Shown: piece by piece, positions 7,934 through 16,292 of the stretch
Layout: every line of letters begins with the position of its first letter
Numbering within the stretch: position 1 is the first letter of the stretch
Origin: an uncultured Bacilli bacterium
GTDB lineage: Bacteria; Bacillota_I; Bacilli_A; RF39; UBA660
DNA length: 64,000 bases
Assembly: GCA_947626275.1 (NCBI GenBank)
Contig: CANQRL010000002.1
Span: 62,001-126,000 of the forward strand
Direction: 5' to 3'
Program-made: the position numbers and the translations under genes
The notes under the pieces: model-generated
The model's database searches: none
The model's input: only the letters and a program-made list of their open reading frames with translations
Told to the model about the DNA's origin: nothing

Positions 7934-9110
7934 TCGCTAAATTGTCAAAATAACCTTGAATGAAGACAACAGGAGTTCCTTTATCCCCACTACCAGAAGT
8001 CAAATCACATAAAGATCCAACTAAATCGGTAATTCTTCTTGGAGTTGTTCCTTGTGACAACATATTTCCTTTTAAATTAGAACTCTTCTCACGGATTTCC
8101 CCTTTGATTGCCTCTTTCAATTCCTCGCCTCGAAGATCTGCAAACTTATTATCAGATACATATTTTAGTTTAATTTCATTTGGTGTTCCCTCTAAGCCTT
8201 TCGTATAAGCTGGTGAAACAACCGGATCTGCTAACTCCCAAATATGTCCAACAGGATCCTTAAAAGCTCCATCGCCATAAACCATGACTTCTATTTCTTT
8301 ACCGGTAAGCTCTCTTAAGCGATTTTGAATATCGAAGACTAATTGATCCCCACTTTTTGGGAATAGTTTTAATCTCTCTTCTGTTGACTTATTAGAGCCT
8401 AATAAACCATACTTTGGATTATAACCACTATTACCAATTGGCGCATTCATAATTTCAAATAATCCAACGACATGAGCATTCGCTTCCGCTAACATCTTTT
8501 TTGTTTTTTCACGGCTATGGATATCACAATTAATAACATTTTGGGTATATGTTAGAATCGTTTTGGCATTATTAGAAAAGACAAATTCTACTTCGCAATT
8601 CTCACTATGAATGAGGTCTCGATAAAAGTGAACCATATTGATACCAGTAAACGGATGAATAAAATCGCCAAATTCTCTTTCATAATCATCTTCTGTAAAA
8701 GTGTCTCCTAAATCATAAGGACTTGCTTCTAACTTACTCTCATCTAAAATTCCATTTCCAACTTCATCAGATGGAAAACTTAAAAGCATCGTAATCTTGT
8801 TCATTCCTCTAGCAATTCCTTTTAAAATCATCGAAAAACGATTTCTACTTAAAATAGGAAAAACAAGCCCTACTTCCCCCTCTGGAAATTTATTTTTCAC
8901 ATCAGTAGCAATCTCATCAACCGTTACATAGTTTCCCTCTGAAATTCCTACTACTGCCTCTGTAATAGCAACAATATCTCGGTCTTTAAAAGTAAATGGT
9001 TCCGATTTGGATGCCTCCATTAAAGCATCTACGACAATTTGCGCTAAATCATCGTGTTCCTTAATAATAGGGGTACGAATTCCCCTAACAACAGTTCCTA
9101 CATTTCTCAT
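7926..9110 (-). CDS. Coenzyme F420-0:L-glutamate ligase-like protein
   Basis: The 394-residue product resembles the CofE-like family (F420 gamma-glutamyl ligase fold). It starts MRNVGTVVRGIRTPIIKEHDD and continues with RDIVAITEAVVGISEG, VYGDGAFKDPVG and a C-terminal SGDKGTPVVFIQGY. Such genes are common in Bacillota that do not make F420, so the real reaction, probably an amide ligation, is unknown. An ORF start further upstream exists, but AAGGGAGATAAG directly precedes the ATG at 9110. Its end overlaps the miaA start, and queA precedes it, so it may be co-transcribed with tRNA-modification genes. Confidence 0.75.
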   Translation of the reverse strand: MRNVGTVVRGIRTPIIKEHDDLAQIVVDALMEASKSEPFTFKDRDIVAITEAVVGISEGNYVTVDEIATDVKNKFPEGEVGLVFPILSRNRFSMILKGIARGMNKITMLLSFPSDEVGNGILDESKLEASPYDLGDTFTEDDYEREFGDFIHPFTGINMVHFYRDLIHSENCEVEFVFSNNAKTILTYTQNVINCDIHSREKTKKMLAEANAHVVGLFEIMNAPIGNSGYNPKYGLLGSNKSTEERLKLFPKSGDQLVFDIQNRLRELTGKEIEVMVYGDGAFKDPVGHIWELADPVVSPAYTKGLEGTPNEIKLKYVSDNKFADLRGEELKEAIKGEIREKSSNLKGNMLSQGTTPRRITDLVGSLCDLTSGSGDKGTPVVFIQGYFDNLAND

Positions 9111-9163
9111 TCTTATCTCCCTTCTACAAGTCATGTATTTCTGCATGATAACGTTTCTCTTCT

Positions 9164-10186
9164 CTATTTGGTAATAAACATACTATCGCCAAAAGAGAAA
9201 AAGCGATATTCTCTTTCGATAGCCTCTTGATAAGCTCGTAAGATAAGATCCTTTCCAGCAAGTGCACTTACTAACATTAAAAGCGTGGATTTAGGTAGAT
9301 GAAAGTTTGTAATTAAAGCATCAATAGCCTCAAAGGTATACCCTGGATAAATAAAAATATCCGTCCAGCCACTACACTCTTGAAAGGTTCCATACGTCTT
9401 CATAATTGTTTCTAATGTTCTAGTAGAAGTCGTTCCCACACTGATAATTCTTCTACCTTCTTTTTTCGCCTTATTCAAAGTATTAGCTGCTACTTTATCC
9501 ATCATATAAAATTCACTATGCATTTTATGTTTCGTAACATCCTCAACATTGACAGGTCGGAAAGTTCCTAATCCAACATGAAGGGTAATATATACGAGTT
9601 CTATCCCCTTTTCACGTAACTCTTCTAATAGTTCTTTGGTAAAGTGAAGTCCTGCTGTTGGAGCTGCCGCACTTCCCACATTTTTGGCATATACCGTTTG
9701 ATAACGGTCTTTTTCTTTTAACTTTTCATGAATGTAAGGAGGAAGTGGCATTTCCCCTAACTCCTCTAAAATTTCATAAAAAATTCCTTCATAGACAAAT
9801 TGGAAACGACGAATGCCCTCTTCGCCTACCTCTTTACAAATTGCTTTCAATTTTGGTGAAAAAGTAACGACATCCCCAACGTGGATTCGCTTCGCTGGTT
9901 TTACCAAACATTCCCATACATCGCCTACTTCTTTTAACATTAATATCTCGATAACGGCATGCGTTTCTTCTTTTACACCATAAAGTCTAGCGGGCATAAC
10001 CTTCGTATCATTTAATACTAAAACATCCCCCTTTTGTAAATAATTCGCAATATTTTTAAACTGAGTATGTTCTATTTCACCTGTCTCACGATGTAAGACG
10101 AGAAGTTTCGACTCATCTCTTTTCGCAAGTGGCGTCTGCGCAATTAACCGTTCTGGTAGTTCAAAATTAAAATCATCTGTTTTCAT
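9164..10186 (-). CDS. queA: tRNA preQ1(34) S-adenosylmethionine ribosyltransferase-isomerase
   Basis: QueA transfers and isomerises the ribosyl part of SAM onto preQ1 in tRNA to give epoxyqueuosine. The 340-residue product has the family signatures: [66 protein letters not shown], and [16 protein letters not shown] near the end. GGTGATGT, at the end of the upstream hydrolase gene, serves as ribosome binding site. No tgt or queG is visible in the window. Confidence 0.96.
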   Translation of the reverse strand: MKTDDFNFELPERLIAQTPLAKRDESKLLVLHRETGEIEHTQFKNIANYLQKGDVLVLNDTKVMPARLYGVKEETHAVIEILMLKEVGDVWECLVKPAKRIHVGDVVTFSPKLKAICKEVGEEGIRRFQFVYEGIFYEILEELGEMPLPPYIHEKLKEKDRYQTVYAKNVGSAAAPTAGLHFTKELLEELREKGIELVYITLHVGLGTFRPVNVEDVTKHKMHSEFYMMDKVAANTLNKAKKEGRRIISVGTTSTRTLETIMKTYGTFQECSGWTDIFIYPGYTFEAIDALITNFHLPKSTLLMLVSALAGKDLILRAYQEAIEREYRFFSFGDSMFITK

Positions 10187-10189
10187 ACA

Positions 10190-10915
10190 TCACCAATTTC
10201 TAATCGATTTTTCATGATAAAATGGAGAGGTCAAGAAACGTTCAATCTCTTCATTGATTTTCTCTACTCGCTCATCCCGAAAGACATCATGTGTCCCTCC
10301 TTGTAAATAGACAATCCATTTTTTTCCTTGGACATGGTCATACACATATTTTGAGCTTGACTGAGGGACAATTTCATCATTTGTTCCTTGAAAGATAAGG
10401 GTTGGAACCGTTACTTGAGAAGGCATATCTTGCGATTTTTTAATCAGTTTCGTAAACTCTAAAAACATCGGTAAAGATACCTTTAATATGCGAGAAACGA
10501 CTTCTTTCGCTTGATACGTTTTCAAAATAGAGGCCCCATGCTTTAAAACCGCGTCGACCTTATCTTTTAGTTCACTATTTTCATCCAAGTACTGAAAAGC
10601 AGGAGCGGCAAGAACAATCTTTTTTACTTCTTTATATTTAGAAGCCGCATAGGTAGCAAGAACGCCACCCATACTATGTCCTACTAAGTAAATGGTACGA
10701 TACCCTTTTTTGATTAACATTTCTACATGTTCATTGGTAGAACGAATCCACTCTTCATAAGTAACATCACTGGTTAAATTTCGTTCATGACCAGGAAGAG
10801 TAAAACTGTAGACGTCAAGTCCTAGTTTTGGGTTCAAGTGATACTGTAAAGACTCTTCGTCATAAACTCCACCAGCAAATCCATGAATAATTAAAACAGC
10901 TTTTCGAAATATCAT
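10190..10915 (-). CDS. Alpha/beta hydrolase, carboxylesterase Est30-like
   Basis: The 241-residue serine hydrolase starts MIFRKAVLIIHGFAGG, which provides the oxyanion-hole HGF. It has the nucleophile elbow LVGHSMGGVLA, the acid in FQGTNDEIVP and the catalytic His in LQGGTHDVF. The architecture and length fit Est30/monoacylglycerol-lipase-like cytoplasmic esterases. It ends 3 bp before queA and begins just after psd, so it is part of the same minus-strand run. Lipid-related substrate is only a guess from the neighbouring psd-pssA pair. Confidence 0.8.
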   Translation of the reverse strand: MIFRKAVLIIHGFAGGVYDEESLQYHLNPKLGLDVYSFTLPGHERNLTSDVTYEEWIRSTNEHVEMLIKKGYRTIYLVGHSMGGVLATYAASKYKEVKKIVLAAPAFQYLDENSELKDKVDAVLKHGASILKTYQAKEVVSRILKVSLPMFLEFTKLIKKSQDMPSQVTVPTLIFQGTNDEIVPQSSSKYVYDHVQGKKWIVYLQGGTHDVFRDERVEKINEEIERFLTSPFYHEKSIRNW

Positions 10916-10916
10916 T

Positions 10917-11768
10917 TTATCGTCTCCCTACTGGTTCAAATAAATACACGCGAGATTCTATTCCCTTAGCAGAATTGTCAAGAATGTCTGAATCTGGTAT
11001 AACGGTATCTTTCGGTACCAAAACAATAACGGTAGACCCCCCAAAACAAAAGTGACCTTTCTCGTCTCCTCGAGAGAATTCCTTCCCTTTCTCATTACAA
11101 ATCTTTCCAACGAGTAAAGCCCCAACTTCCATTTGAACAATCGTTCCAAATGTTTTTGTCTTTAACACTTGATACTCTCTCGTATTCTCTACAAATACTT
11201 TGTATTTTTGAAAAGCAATGGGTTGAACAGTATGTAAAACCCCCTTAAGCTTTTTTTCTTTCACAACGGTTCCACTATCGATATAAGAATATCGATGATA
11301 GTCATCTACACATAACCGATAGACAAAACAGTATCCTCCCTGGAAGGAACTGGCTAATTTAGAATCTTTTAGTAATTCCTCTAGTGTATAACAACTATTC
11401 TTAATCCAAAAAGTAGAATCCTCTTCAATCGGATAGACAGTAAGACGAGAATCCGCTGGCGCTAAAAAGAGATTTTCTTCTTTGGGCATAGGTCGTTTTT
11501 CTTTTTTAATCTTGCGAATAAAAAAATCATTAAAAGATGAATACTCCTCTTCTTGATAATCCTCCATACGGATATGATTTTTTTCAATAAACTTAGGAAT
11601 TCTTCCCTTAGATAGTTTGCTACTCATATACCATCCACATAATTTAGTAACCCATCTCATCATCACTATTTTTAAAAGAACTCTTCCCAAAAAATGGTTG
11701 TATAAAAAGAGAAGAGTTTTATTTTCTTCCTCTGAATAGTAAGTTTTTTCTCTTCTTTCGTAAATCAT
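10917..11768 (-). CDS. psd: Phosphatidylserine decarboxylase proenzyme
   Basis: Psd converts phosphatidylserine to phosphatidylethanolamine at the membrane. The 283-residue product has FNDFFIRKIK, SRLTVYPI, VDDYHRYSY, VGALLVGKICN, and the self-cleavage motif FGGSTVIVL. Cleavage before the Ser there yields the pyruvoyl subunit. The chosen ATG at 11768 shares a base with the pssA stop (TAATG), and GGTGAAATA lies at the end of pssA, so translation is coupled. A longer ORF start inside pssA is rejected. The pair gives a complete route from CDP-diacylglycerol to PE. Confidence 0.93.
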   Translation of the reverse strand: MIYERREKTYYSEEENKTLLFLYNHFLGRVLLKIVMMRWVTKLCGWYMSSKLSKGRIPKFIEKNHIRMEDYQEEEYSSFNDFFIRKIKKEKRPMPKEENLFLAPADSRLTVYPIEEDSTFWIKNSCYTLEELLKDSKLASSFQGGYCFVYRLCVDDYHRYSYIDSGTVVKEKKLKGVLHTVQPIAFQKYKVFVENTREYQVLKTKTFGTIVQMEVGALLVGKICNEKGKEFSRGDEKGHFCFGGSTVIVLVPKDTVIPDSDILDNSAKGIESRVYLFEPVGRR

Positions 11769-12415
11769 TATTTCACCTTTAGCCAAATTAAGACAATAGA
11801 CATCACAATCGCTAAAACGGTACAAGTTACATACCACCAATTTTTCTTTGGCTTTTTAATTTTAAAATTATAAACAAATAGGAAAGCGATTAACGCATAG
11901 ATTCCTAAATAGATGCTGATGAATAAAGAAGCATCTAACACATAGCGCAATAAATAGGCAAGTGGAAGAATCATCGCCGTCATCGTAACCGGTAATCCCG
12001 AATAATACTTTACAGGTCCATCTTCACTGCTTGCTTTTAAATTAAAGAAAGCTAAACGACTAATTCCCGCAATGGTAAAAGCTGTACAAACAGCAATCGC
12101 AACAACTGGACTAAGAGCAATATCAAAATAAGCACTTATTCCATATAAAATCACAATTGGAAAAGCAATAAACGATATCATATCTGTTAAGGAATCAATT
12201 TGAATTCCATATTCTATATCTTCTGCTGTTCGATTTTTACACATCCTAGCTACCTTACCATCAAACATATCACAGATTCCAGATATCATAAGGCAAATAA
12301 TAGCCGCTGTAATCTTAGGAGTGGCAAAGCCAAAGATACAACACATCCCCACCATTGTTGATAATACTCCTAAATAGGTAACAATAACTGATCGATTATA
12401 CTTTCCAATAAACAT
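11768..12415 (-). CDS. pssA: CDP-diacylglycerol-serine O-phosphatidyltransferase
   Basis: PssA makes phosphatidylserine from CDP-diacylglycerol and serine. The 215-residue product is multi-pass with a CDP-alcohol phosphotransferase motif: DMFDGKVARM, then after a slightly longer spacer YGIQIDSLTDMISF. These supply the DG..AR...G...D...D metal ligands. The start is the ATG at 12415 (MFIGKYNRSVIVTYLG), with GAGG upstream; an in-frame TTG at 12430 is less likely. It is coupled to psd. Confidence 0.92.
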   Translation of the reverse strand: MFIGKYNRSVIVTYLGVLSTMVGMCCIFGFATPKITAAIICLMISGICDMFDGKVARMCKNRTAEDIEYGIQIDSLTDMISFIAFPIVILYGISAYFDIALSPVVAIAVCTAFTIAGISRLAFFNLKASSEDGPVKYYSGLPVTMTAMILPLAYLLRYVLDASLFISIYLGIYALIAFLFVYNFKIKKPKKNWWYVTCTVLAIVMSIVLIWLKVK

Positions 12416-12461
12416 CCTAAAAAACCTCAATTTCTACATCTAAAATTATATCATATCAAAG

Positions 12462-12489
12462 AAAAAAAACCAAGTAATGTGGATTACTT
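12462..12489 (-). terminator. Terminator of the ruvAB operon
   Basis: AAGTAA and TTACTT form a stem just past the ruvB stop, and on the minus strand they are followed by eight T residues. Confidence 0.8.
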
Positions 12490-13491
12490 CGTTTCTTTCT
12501 CTAAAAAAGGAATTCCTAAATGTTCATAAGCTTTCCGAGTAACCATTCTTCCCCGGGAAGTTCTCTTTAATAAACCGGTCTGTAACAAGTATGGTTCATA
12601 AACATCCTCAATCGTCGTCTGTTCTTCTCCTATCGAAGAAGCGATAGCCTCAATGCCAACTGGTCCCCCATTAAATTTTTCAATAATAGATTTCAAAAGA
12701 TGGTAATCCGTATCGTCTAATCCCAAGCCATCGACTTTTAATTTATCCAAAGCTAGTTTCGTAATTTCTAGGTTCATGGAACCATCACCCATTACCAAAG
12801 CATAATCACGAACTCGTTTCAATAATCGGTTCGCAATTCTAGGGGTCCCACGACTTCGCTTAGCTAGTTCGTGAGCTGCCTCTTCATCAATGGAAACATC
12901 CAAAACCCGAGCCGTTCTCTTCGCAATTTGTTCTAGTTCTTCGACCGTGTAATAATTTAATTTATTGACAATTCCAAAACGATCCCTTAGTGGTCCTGTT
13001 AAATCTCCCGCTCTCGTGGTTGCCCCTACTAGGGTAAAAGGAGGAAGATCAATTCGAATGTTACGACTACTAGAATCACTTCCAACGATAATATCTAATG
13101 TAAAATCTTCCATTGCCGAGTATAAGATTTCTTCAATAAAACGAGGAATACGATGAATCTCATCAATAAATAAGACATCTCCTGGTTCTAAAGAAGAAAG
13201 AATAGCCGCTAAATCACCGCTTTTTTCAATGGATGGTCCACTCGTCGTTCGGATATTGGTTCCCAATTCATGCGCAATAATATAAGCGAGGGTGGTCTTT
13301 CCTAACCCTGGAGGTCCATACAAAAGAACATGATCTAATGGTTCCTCACGCATTTTAGCTGCTTTAATAAAAATCTCTAAGTTTTCTTTCACTTCTGTCT
13401 GACCTACATATTCGGTTAAATCCTCTGGACGAATATTCATCTCGCCTTGATCTTCTTTTAATTTCTCACTAGTTAGAATGCGATTTTCCAT
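12484..13491 (-). CDS. ruvB: Holliday junction branch migration helicase RuvB
   Basis: RuvB is the AAA+ motor that drives branch migration with RuvA. The 335-residue product shows the RuvB start segment ([16 protein letters not shown]), Walker [10 protein letters not shown] near residue 59, Walker [10 protein letters not shown] and sensor 1 TTRAG. The winged-helix C-terminus includes [16 protein letters not shown] and TSRGR. AAGGAGGAACT precedes the ATG. It lies 9 bp after ruvA; ruvC is absent, as in most Bacillota. Confidence 0.97.
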   Translation of the reverse strand: MENRILTSEKLKEDQGEMNIRPEDLTEYVGQTEVKENLEIFIKAAKMREEPLDHVLLYGPPGLGKTTLAYIIAHELGTNIRTTSGPSIEKSGDLAAILSSLEPGDVLFIDEIHRIPRFIEEILYSAMEDFTLDIIVGSDSSSRNIRIDLPPFTLVGATTRAGDLTGPLRDRFGIVNKLNYYTVEELEQIAKRTARVLDVSIDEEAAHELAKRSRGTPRIANRLLKRVRDYALVMGDGSMNLEITKLALDKLKVDGLGLDDTDYHLLKSIIEKFNGGPVGIEAIASSIGEEQTTIEDVYEPYLLQTGLLKRTSRGRMVTRKAYEHLGIPFLEKETK

Positions 13492-13500
13492 AGTTCCTCC

Positions 13501-14055
13501 TTACTTTAGTAGTAATTTTAAAGCTTCTTTAATCTGTTCCTCAATCGTTTGATCTTGATGAATATGAGGTAATATCTTTTTAATGTCAGTTCCCTTATAG
13601 CCTAATCCCTCTAAAACTTCTACTAATTCTGATAAATTTTGTTCTGATGAAGTAGCACTCGTCGTATTTAATTTTCCTTTTAAATCTAAGATGATTTGTT
13701 TCGCAACTTTATCCCCAATTTTTGGAAATTTTTTCAAATATAAGATATTTTCTCTTTCAATGGCATCTTCAATTCCCTCGATGGAACCACTAGCCAATAT
13801 AGGAAGAGCCATCTTACATCCTAATCCTTTGACTTCAATCAGTTTTAAGAAGAGTTTCTTCTCCTCTAGAGTATGAAATCCATAAAGGGTAAGTTCATCC
13901 TCTCTTACTTGCTGATACACATAGATTAAAACATCGCTATTTAAAGAAAAGGAATAAGGATTTCCTACATTGATAGAATACCCAATACCATTCGCCTCTA
14001 CGACGATATACGTACTTTCTATTTCCGTAATTCGACCTTTTATATATTCGTACAT
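13501..14055 (-). CDS. ruvA: Holliday junction DNA-binding protein RuvA
   Basis: RuvA binds four-way junctions and recruits RuvB. The 184-residue product begins MYEYIKGRITEIESTYIVVE, as usual. It has the helix-hairpin-helix region (KGLGCKMALPIL, PKIGDKVAKQIILDLKGKL) and the C-terminal RuvB-binding three-helix domain (LVEVLEGLGYKGTDIKK). An upstream ATG at 14073 is in frame, but GGTGAAAG sits between the two and supports 14055. Confidence 0.95.
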   Translation of the reverse strand: MYEYIKGRITEIESTYIVVEANGIGYSINVGNPYSFSLNSDVLIYVYQQVREDELTLYGFHTLEEKKLFLKLIEVKGLGCKMALPILASGSIEGIEDAIERENILYLKKFPKIGDKVAKQIILDLKGKLNTTSATSSEQNLSELVEVLEGLGYKGTDIKKILPHIHQDQTIEEQIKEALKLLLK

Positions 14056-14101
14056 ATCTTTCACCATCTTCATTATAGCACAAACAAATGTTTTTGAAAA
14101 T

Positions 14102-14136
14102 AAAAAAAGAGTATTTTTACTTTTTGAAAAATACTC
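14102..14136 (-). terminator. Terminator after the 101-residue membrane protein gene
   Basis: A ten-base-pair stem (GAGTATTTTT 14109-14118 with AAAAATACTC 14127-14136) is followed by T-rich sequence in the minus direction, separating this gene from ruvAB. Confidence 0.75.
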
Positions 14137-14422
14137 GAATAATTAAGAATAAGAAATAAGCCATCAATAGGACAAACATCCAGGCAACTAGGGTATAGAT
14201 AATCCCATCCATGTACCTATCGGCAACCCATAACAAATTATTAGGAAATCTTCCTAGAAAATTCGCTACTTCATTTTTTCCAATATGGTTAGAAATAAAG
14301 TCAAAAATACGAAGCGCCAAATCAAGAGCTGCAATTCCATAAGCTGCCTTTTCTAACTTTCTTCGATAACAAGCCCAACAAATGATGACTATTACCAAAA
14401 ATAATATAACAAATGCATCCAT
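14117..14422 (-). CDS. Small membrane protein of unknown function
   Basis: The 101-residue product has hydrophobic helices at about 3-18 and 75-97 and a weaker one in the middle. Short basic stretches (YRRKLEK, KK at the end) suggest cytoplasmic loops. I do not recognise a family. It sits between the Tim44-like cluster and ruvAB, separated from ruvA by its own terminator, and may be the last gene read from the upstream cluster. Confidence 0.6.
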   Translation of the reverse strand: MDAFVILFLVIVIICWACYRRKLEKAAYGIAALDLALRIFDFISNHIGKNEVANFLGRFPNNLLWVADRYMDGIIYTLVAWMFVLLMAYFLFLIIRVFFKK

Positions 14423-14460
14423 TTTCTCACTACCTTACTAACTGAAATTATATCATATTT

Positions 14461-15315
14461 TTATCGGTTTGACCATCCAGGATACCACTTTTTCATGACA
14501 TCCACTTTTATATTCTCATAAACGGTTGGTAAATGCTGCTGACAATTAGGACAAGTATCTCCCTCTATATTGGTGTTCCCACAATTTGGACAATATGGAC
14601 TTTTCTTAAAATCACAGAGGAACGTTATGAGATAAGATCTTTCAACCTTCTTATCTTTTGATCCACTAACGACATTTTCCTTTTCATCTACAAAATAATC
14701 ATAGAAATTAGCAGTCAATTTAATACTAAGAACCATTTTATCATCTATCGGCTTCTTTTCTACTAAAGTAATTTCGCTAATAAGAAAATCACGGGTGACT
14801 TCTCTTTGGTTTTTCGTTTTTAGTGTTTCCCATTGTTTTAGACAAGCGTTATACATTTTTTCCGTTCCTAGCTTTTTGATTTCTTCTTCATCAAAATTCG
14901 TTTTTGCCAAAGAAACACGATTATAAATAGATTTTAAATCTTCCATTAGAGGCAAATCCTCTTCTGTTAGAGGAATCGGCTGATACTTGACTTGTGAAAA
15001 TTTATCAGGATGAGTCAACCGGTAAATCGGAACTCCAACAAGAATGAGAAGGAATAAAAAGAGAATGATAAAAACCGTAATCGTCGTAAAATAAAGGAAT
15101 GCTATGGCGGAAACAAACCCAAAAATAAGGGGAAGAAAGAGTTTTTTACTCTCTTTCCAACCAAAATTTTTGACTAATTCTATAAGAATCACAATGAGTA
15201 CAATGGCAAGAACAATACTAACAGCCAATATATGAGAGGAAAGTAAAGAGTCCCCAGAAAAGTTAGCATTTTCCTTTGCTAAGAAAAAAGGAAAGTTTTC
15301 TATTAGCATTTTCAT
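14461..15315 (-). CDS. Tim44-like domain membrane protein with zinc ribbon (cluster member 6)
   Basis: The 284-residue product has three hydrophobic segments in its first 110 residues. A Tim44-like module follows (LAKTNFDEEEIKKLGTEKMY through NFYDYFVDEKENVVSG) and then a C-terminal zinc ribbon, CPNCGNTNIEGDTCPNCQQH. It is the most divergent of the six: the signal-like N-terminus and the ATDSG start of the exposed segment are missing, and the usual LVTDELY motif reads LGTEKMY. The start overlaps the upstream stop (ATGA), so translation is coupled. Function is unknown; Tim44-type domains elsewhere bind membranes and translocation partners. Confidence 0.72.
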   Translation of the reverse strand: MKMLIENFPFFLAKENANFSGDSLLSSHILAVSIVLAIVLIVILIELVKNFGWKESKKLFLPLIFGFVSAIAFLYFTTITVFIILFLFLLILVGVPIYRLTHPDKFSQVKYQPIPLTEEDLPLMEDLKSIYNRVSLAKTNFDEEEIKKLGTEKMYNACLKQWETLKTKNQREVTRDFLISEITLVEKKPIDDKMVLSIKLTANFYDYFVDEKENVVSGSKDKKVERSYLITFLCDFKKSPYCPNCGNTNIEGDTCPNCQQHLPTVYENIKVDVMKKWYPGWSNR

Positions 15316-16292
15316 TCTAGATTAAGAGCCTCCTTTTTGCTAAGGCGAAGATCTTTTCCTAATGCTAAAATATTTGTTCCACAATAAGAACATACCGTTT
15401 CCTTTTCTTCTAATTTAGCGCCACAAGAAGGACACCTATCAATTTTTTGCTGACTATAGACAAACGTTAATAGATAGGCTTGATGCCGTTTGGTGCTATT
15501 ACTGCCACTCATTAATTTTTGATTTTCATCGATGATATAATCGTAGAAATCCACCTCTACTCGAACTTTGATAGCTGTCATATTCTTATCAAATTCTTGA
15601 CTCACAAGAGATATTTTATGTTCTTCAAAATCCTTGAGTACTCGTTTGTAATTTTTTTCTCTTAAATCATCTAACTTTCCGGCATATACATTGTATAATT
15701 CGTCCGTTACCAATTTTCTTAATTCTGAGTAGTCAAATTCCGATAAAGCATTTTGAACTTTCAAAAAAAGCTCATAGCACTCCTTTTTGATTTCCTCATT
15801 TTCAACGGTATGAGGAAGTTCTTTGACGTAGGGTTGATAGTCAGATTTGGTCAATGTTCTTTTCGGTGTATCCTTTTTTTGCTTCATTACTAGATAAAGG
15901 ACAAGTCCCAAAAAGAAGAGGATCATAAAGATAGAAACGTAAATTGGAAAAAGGATAAAAAGTTCTAATAGAGTAAGTCCTAAAAAGAGGAATAGAATAC
16001 TTTTTTTCCCTTTTTTCCATCCTTTATTTTTTAAAATATGCGTGGTTATCACAAGGAAAATAACTGCGAAACCAATGCTTGTAAAAATCGCTTTTTCTAC
16101 TAGATTAAAATCCCCACTAAATAATCCGGATGTGGACAAATGAATATCGTATCCATCATTTTCATCTGGTTTTATATGGACGCCTGTAGCAGCCTGAACA
16201 GATGACACCCCACAAGCAAACCAACAAGTACATAGGATGGCAATAGAGAGGATTAAAGAAAGATATTTTTTTAACGTTAATCTTCTGACCAT
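15312..16292 (-). CDS. Tim44-like domain membrane protein with zinc ribbon (cluster member 5)
   Basis: The 326-residue product has an N-terminal signal-like helix ending SSVQAATG, then two or three membrane segments. The Tim44-like module reads LRKLVTDELYNVYAGKLDDL and VDFYDYIIDENQKLMSGS. The zinc ribbon reads CPSCGAKLEEKETVCSYCG, followed by a LRLSKKEA tail shared with its neighbours. An ATG at 16292 preceded by GGGTGGTGG is chosen; it overlaps the end of the upstream gene by 16 nt. It is a paralogue of the four upstream genes. Confidence 0.75.
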   Translation of the reverse strand: MVRRLTLKKYLSLILSIAILCTCWFACGVSSVQAATGVHIKPDENDGYDIHLSTSGLFSGDFNLVEKAIFTSIGFAVIFLVITTHILKNKGWKKGKKSILFLFLGLTLLELFILFPIYVSIFMILFFLGLVLYLVMKQKKDTPKRTLTKSDYQPYVKELPHTVENEEIKKECYELFLKVQNALSEFDYSELRKLVTDELYNVYAGKLDDLREKNYKRVLKDFEEHKISLVSQEFDKNMTAIKVRVEVDFYDYIIDENQKLMSGSNSTKRHQAYLLTFVYSQQKIDRCPSCGAKLEEKETVCSYCGTNILALGKDLRLSKKEALNLE

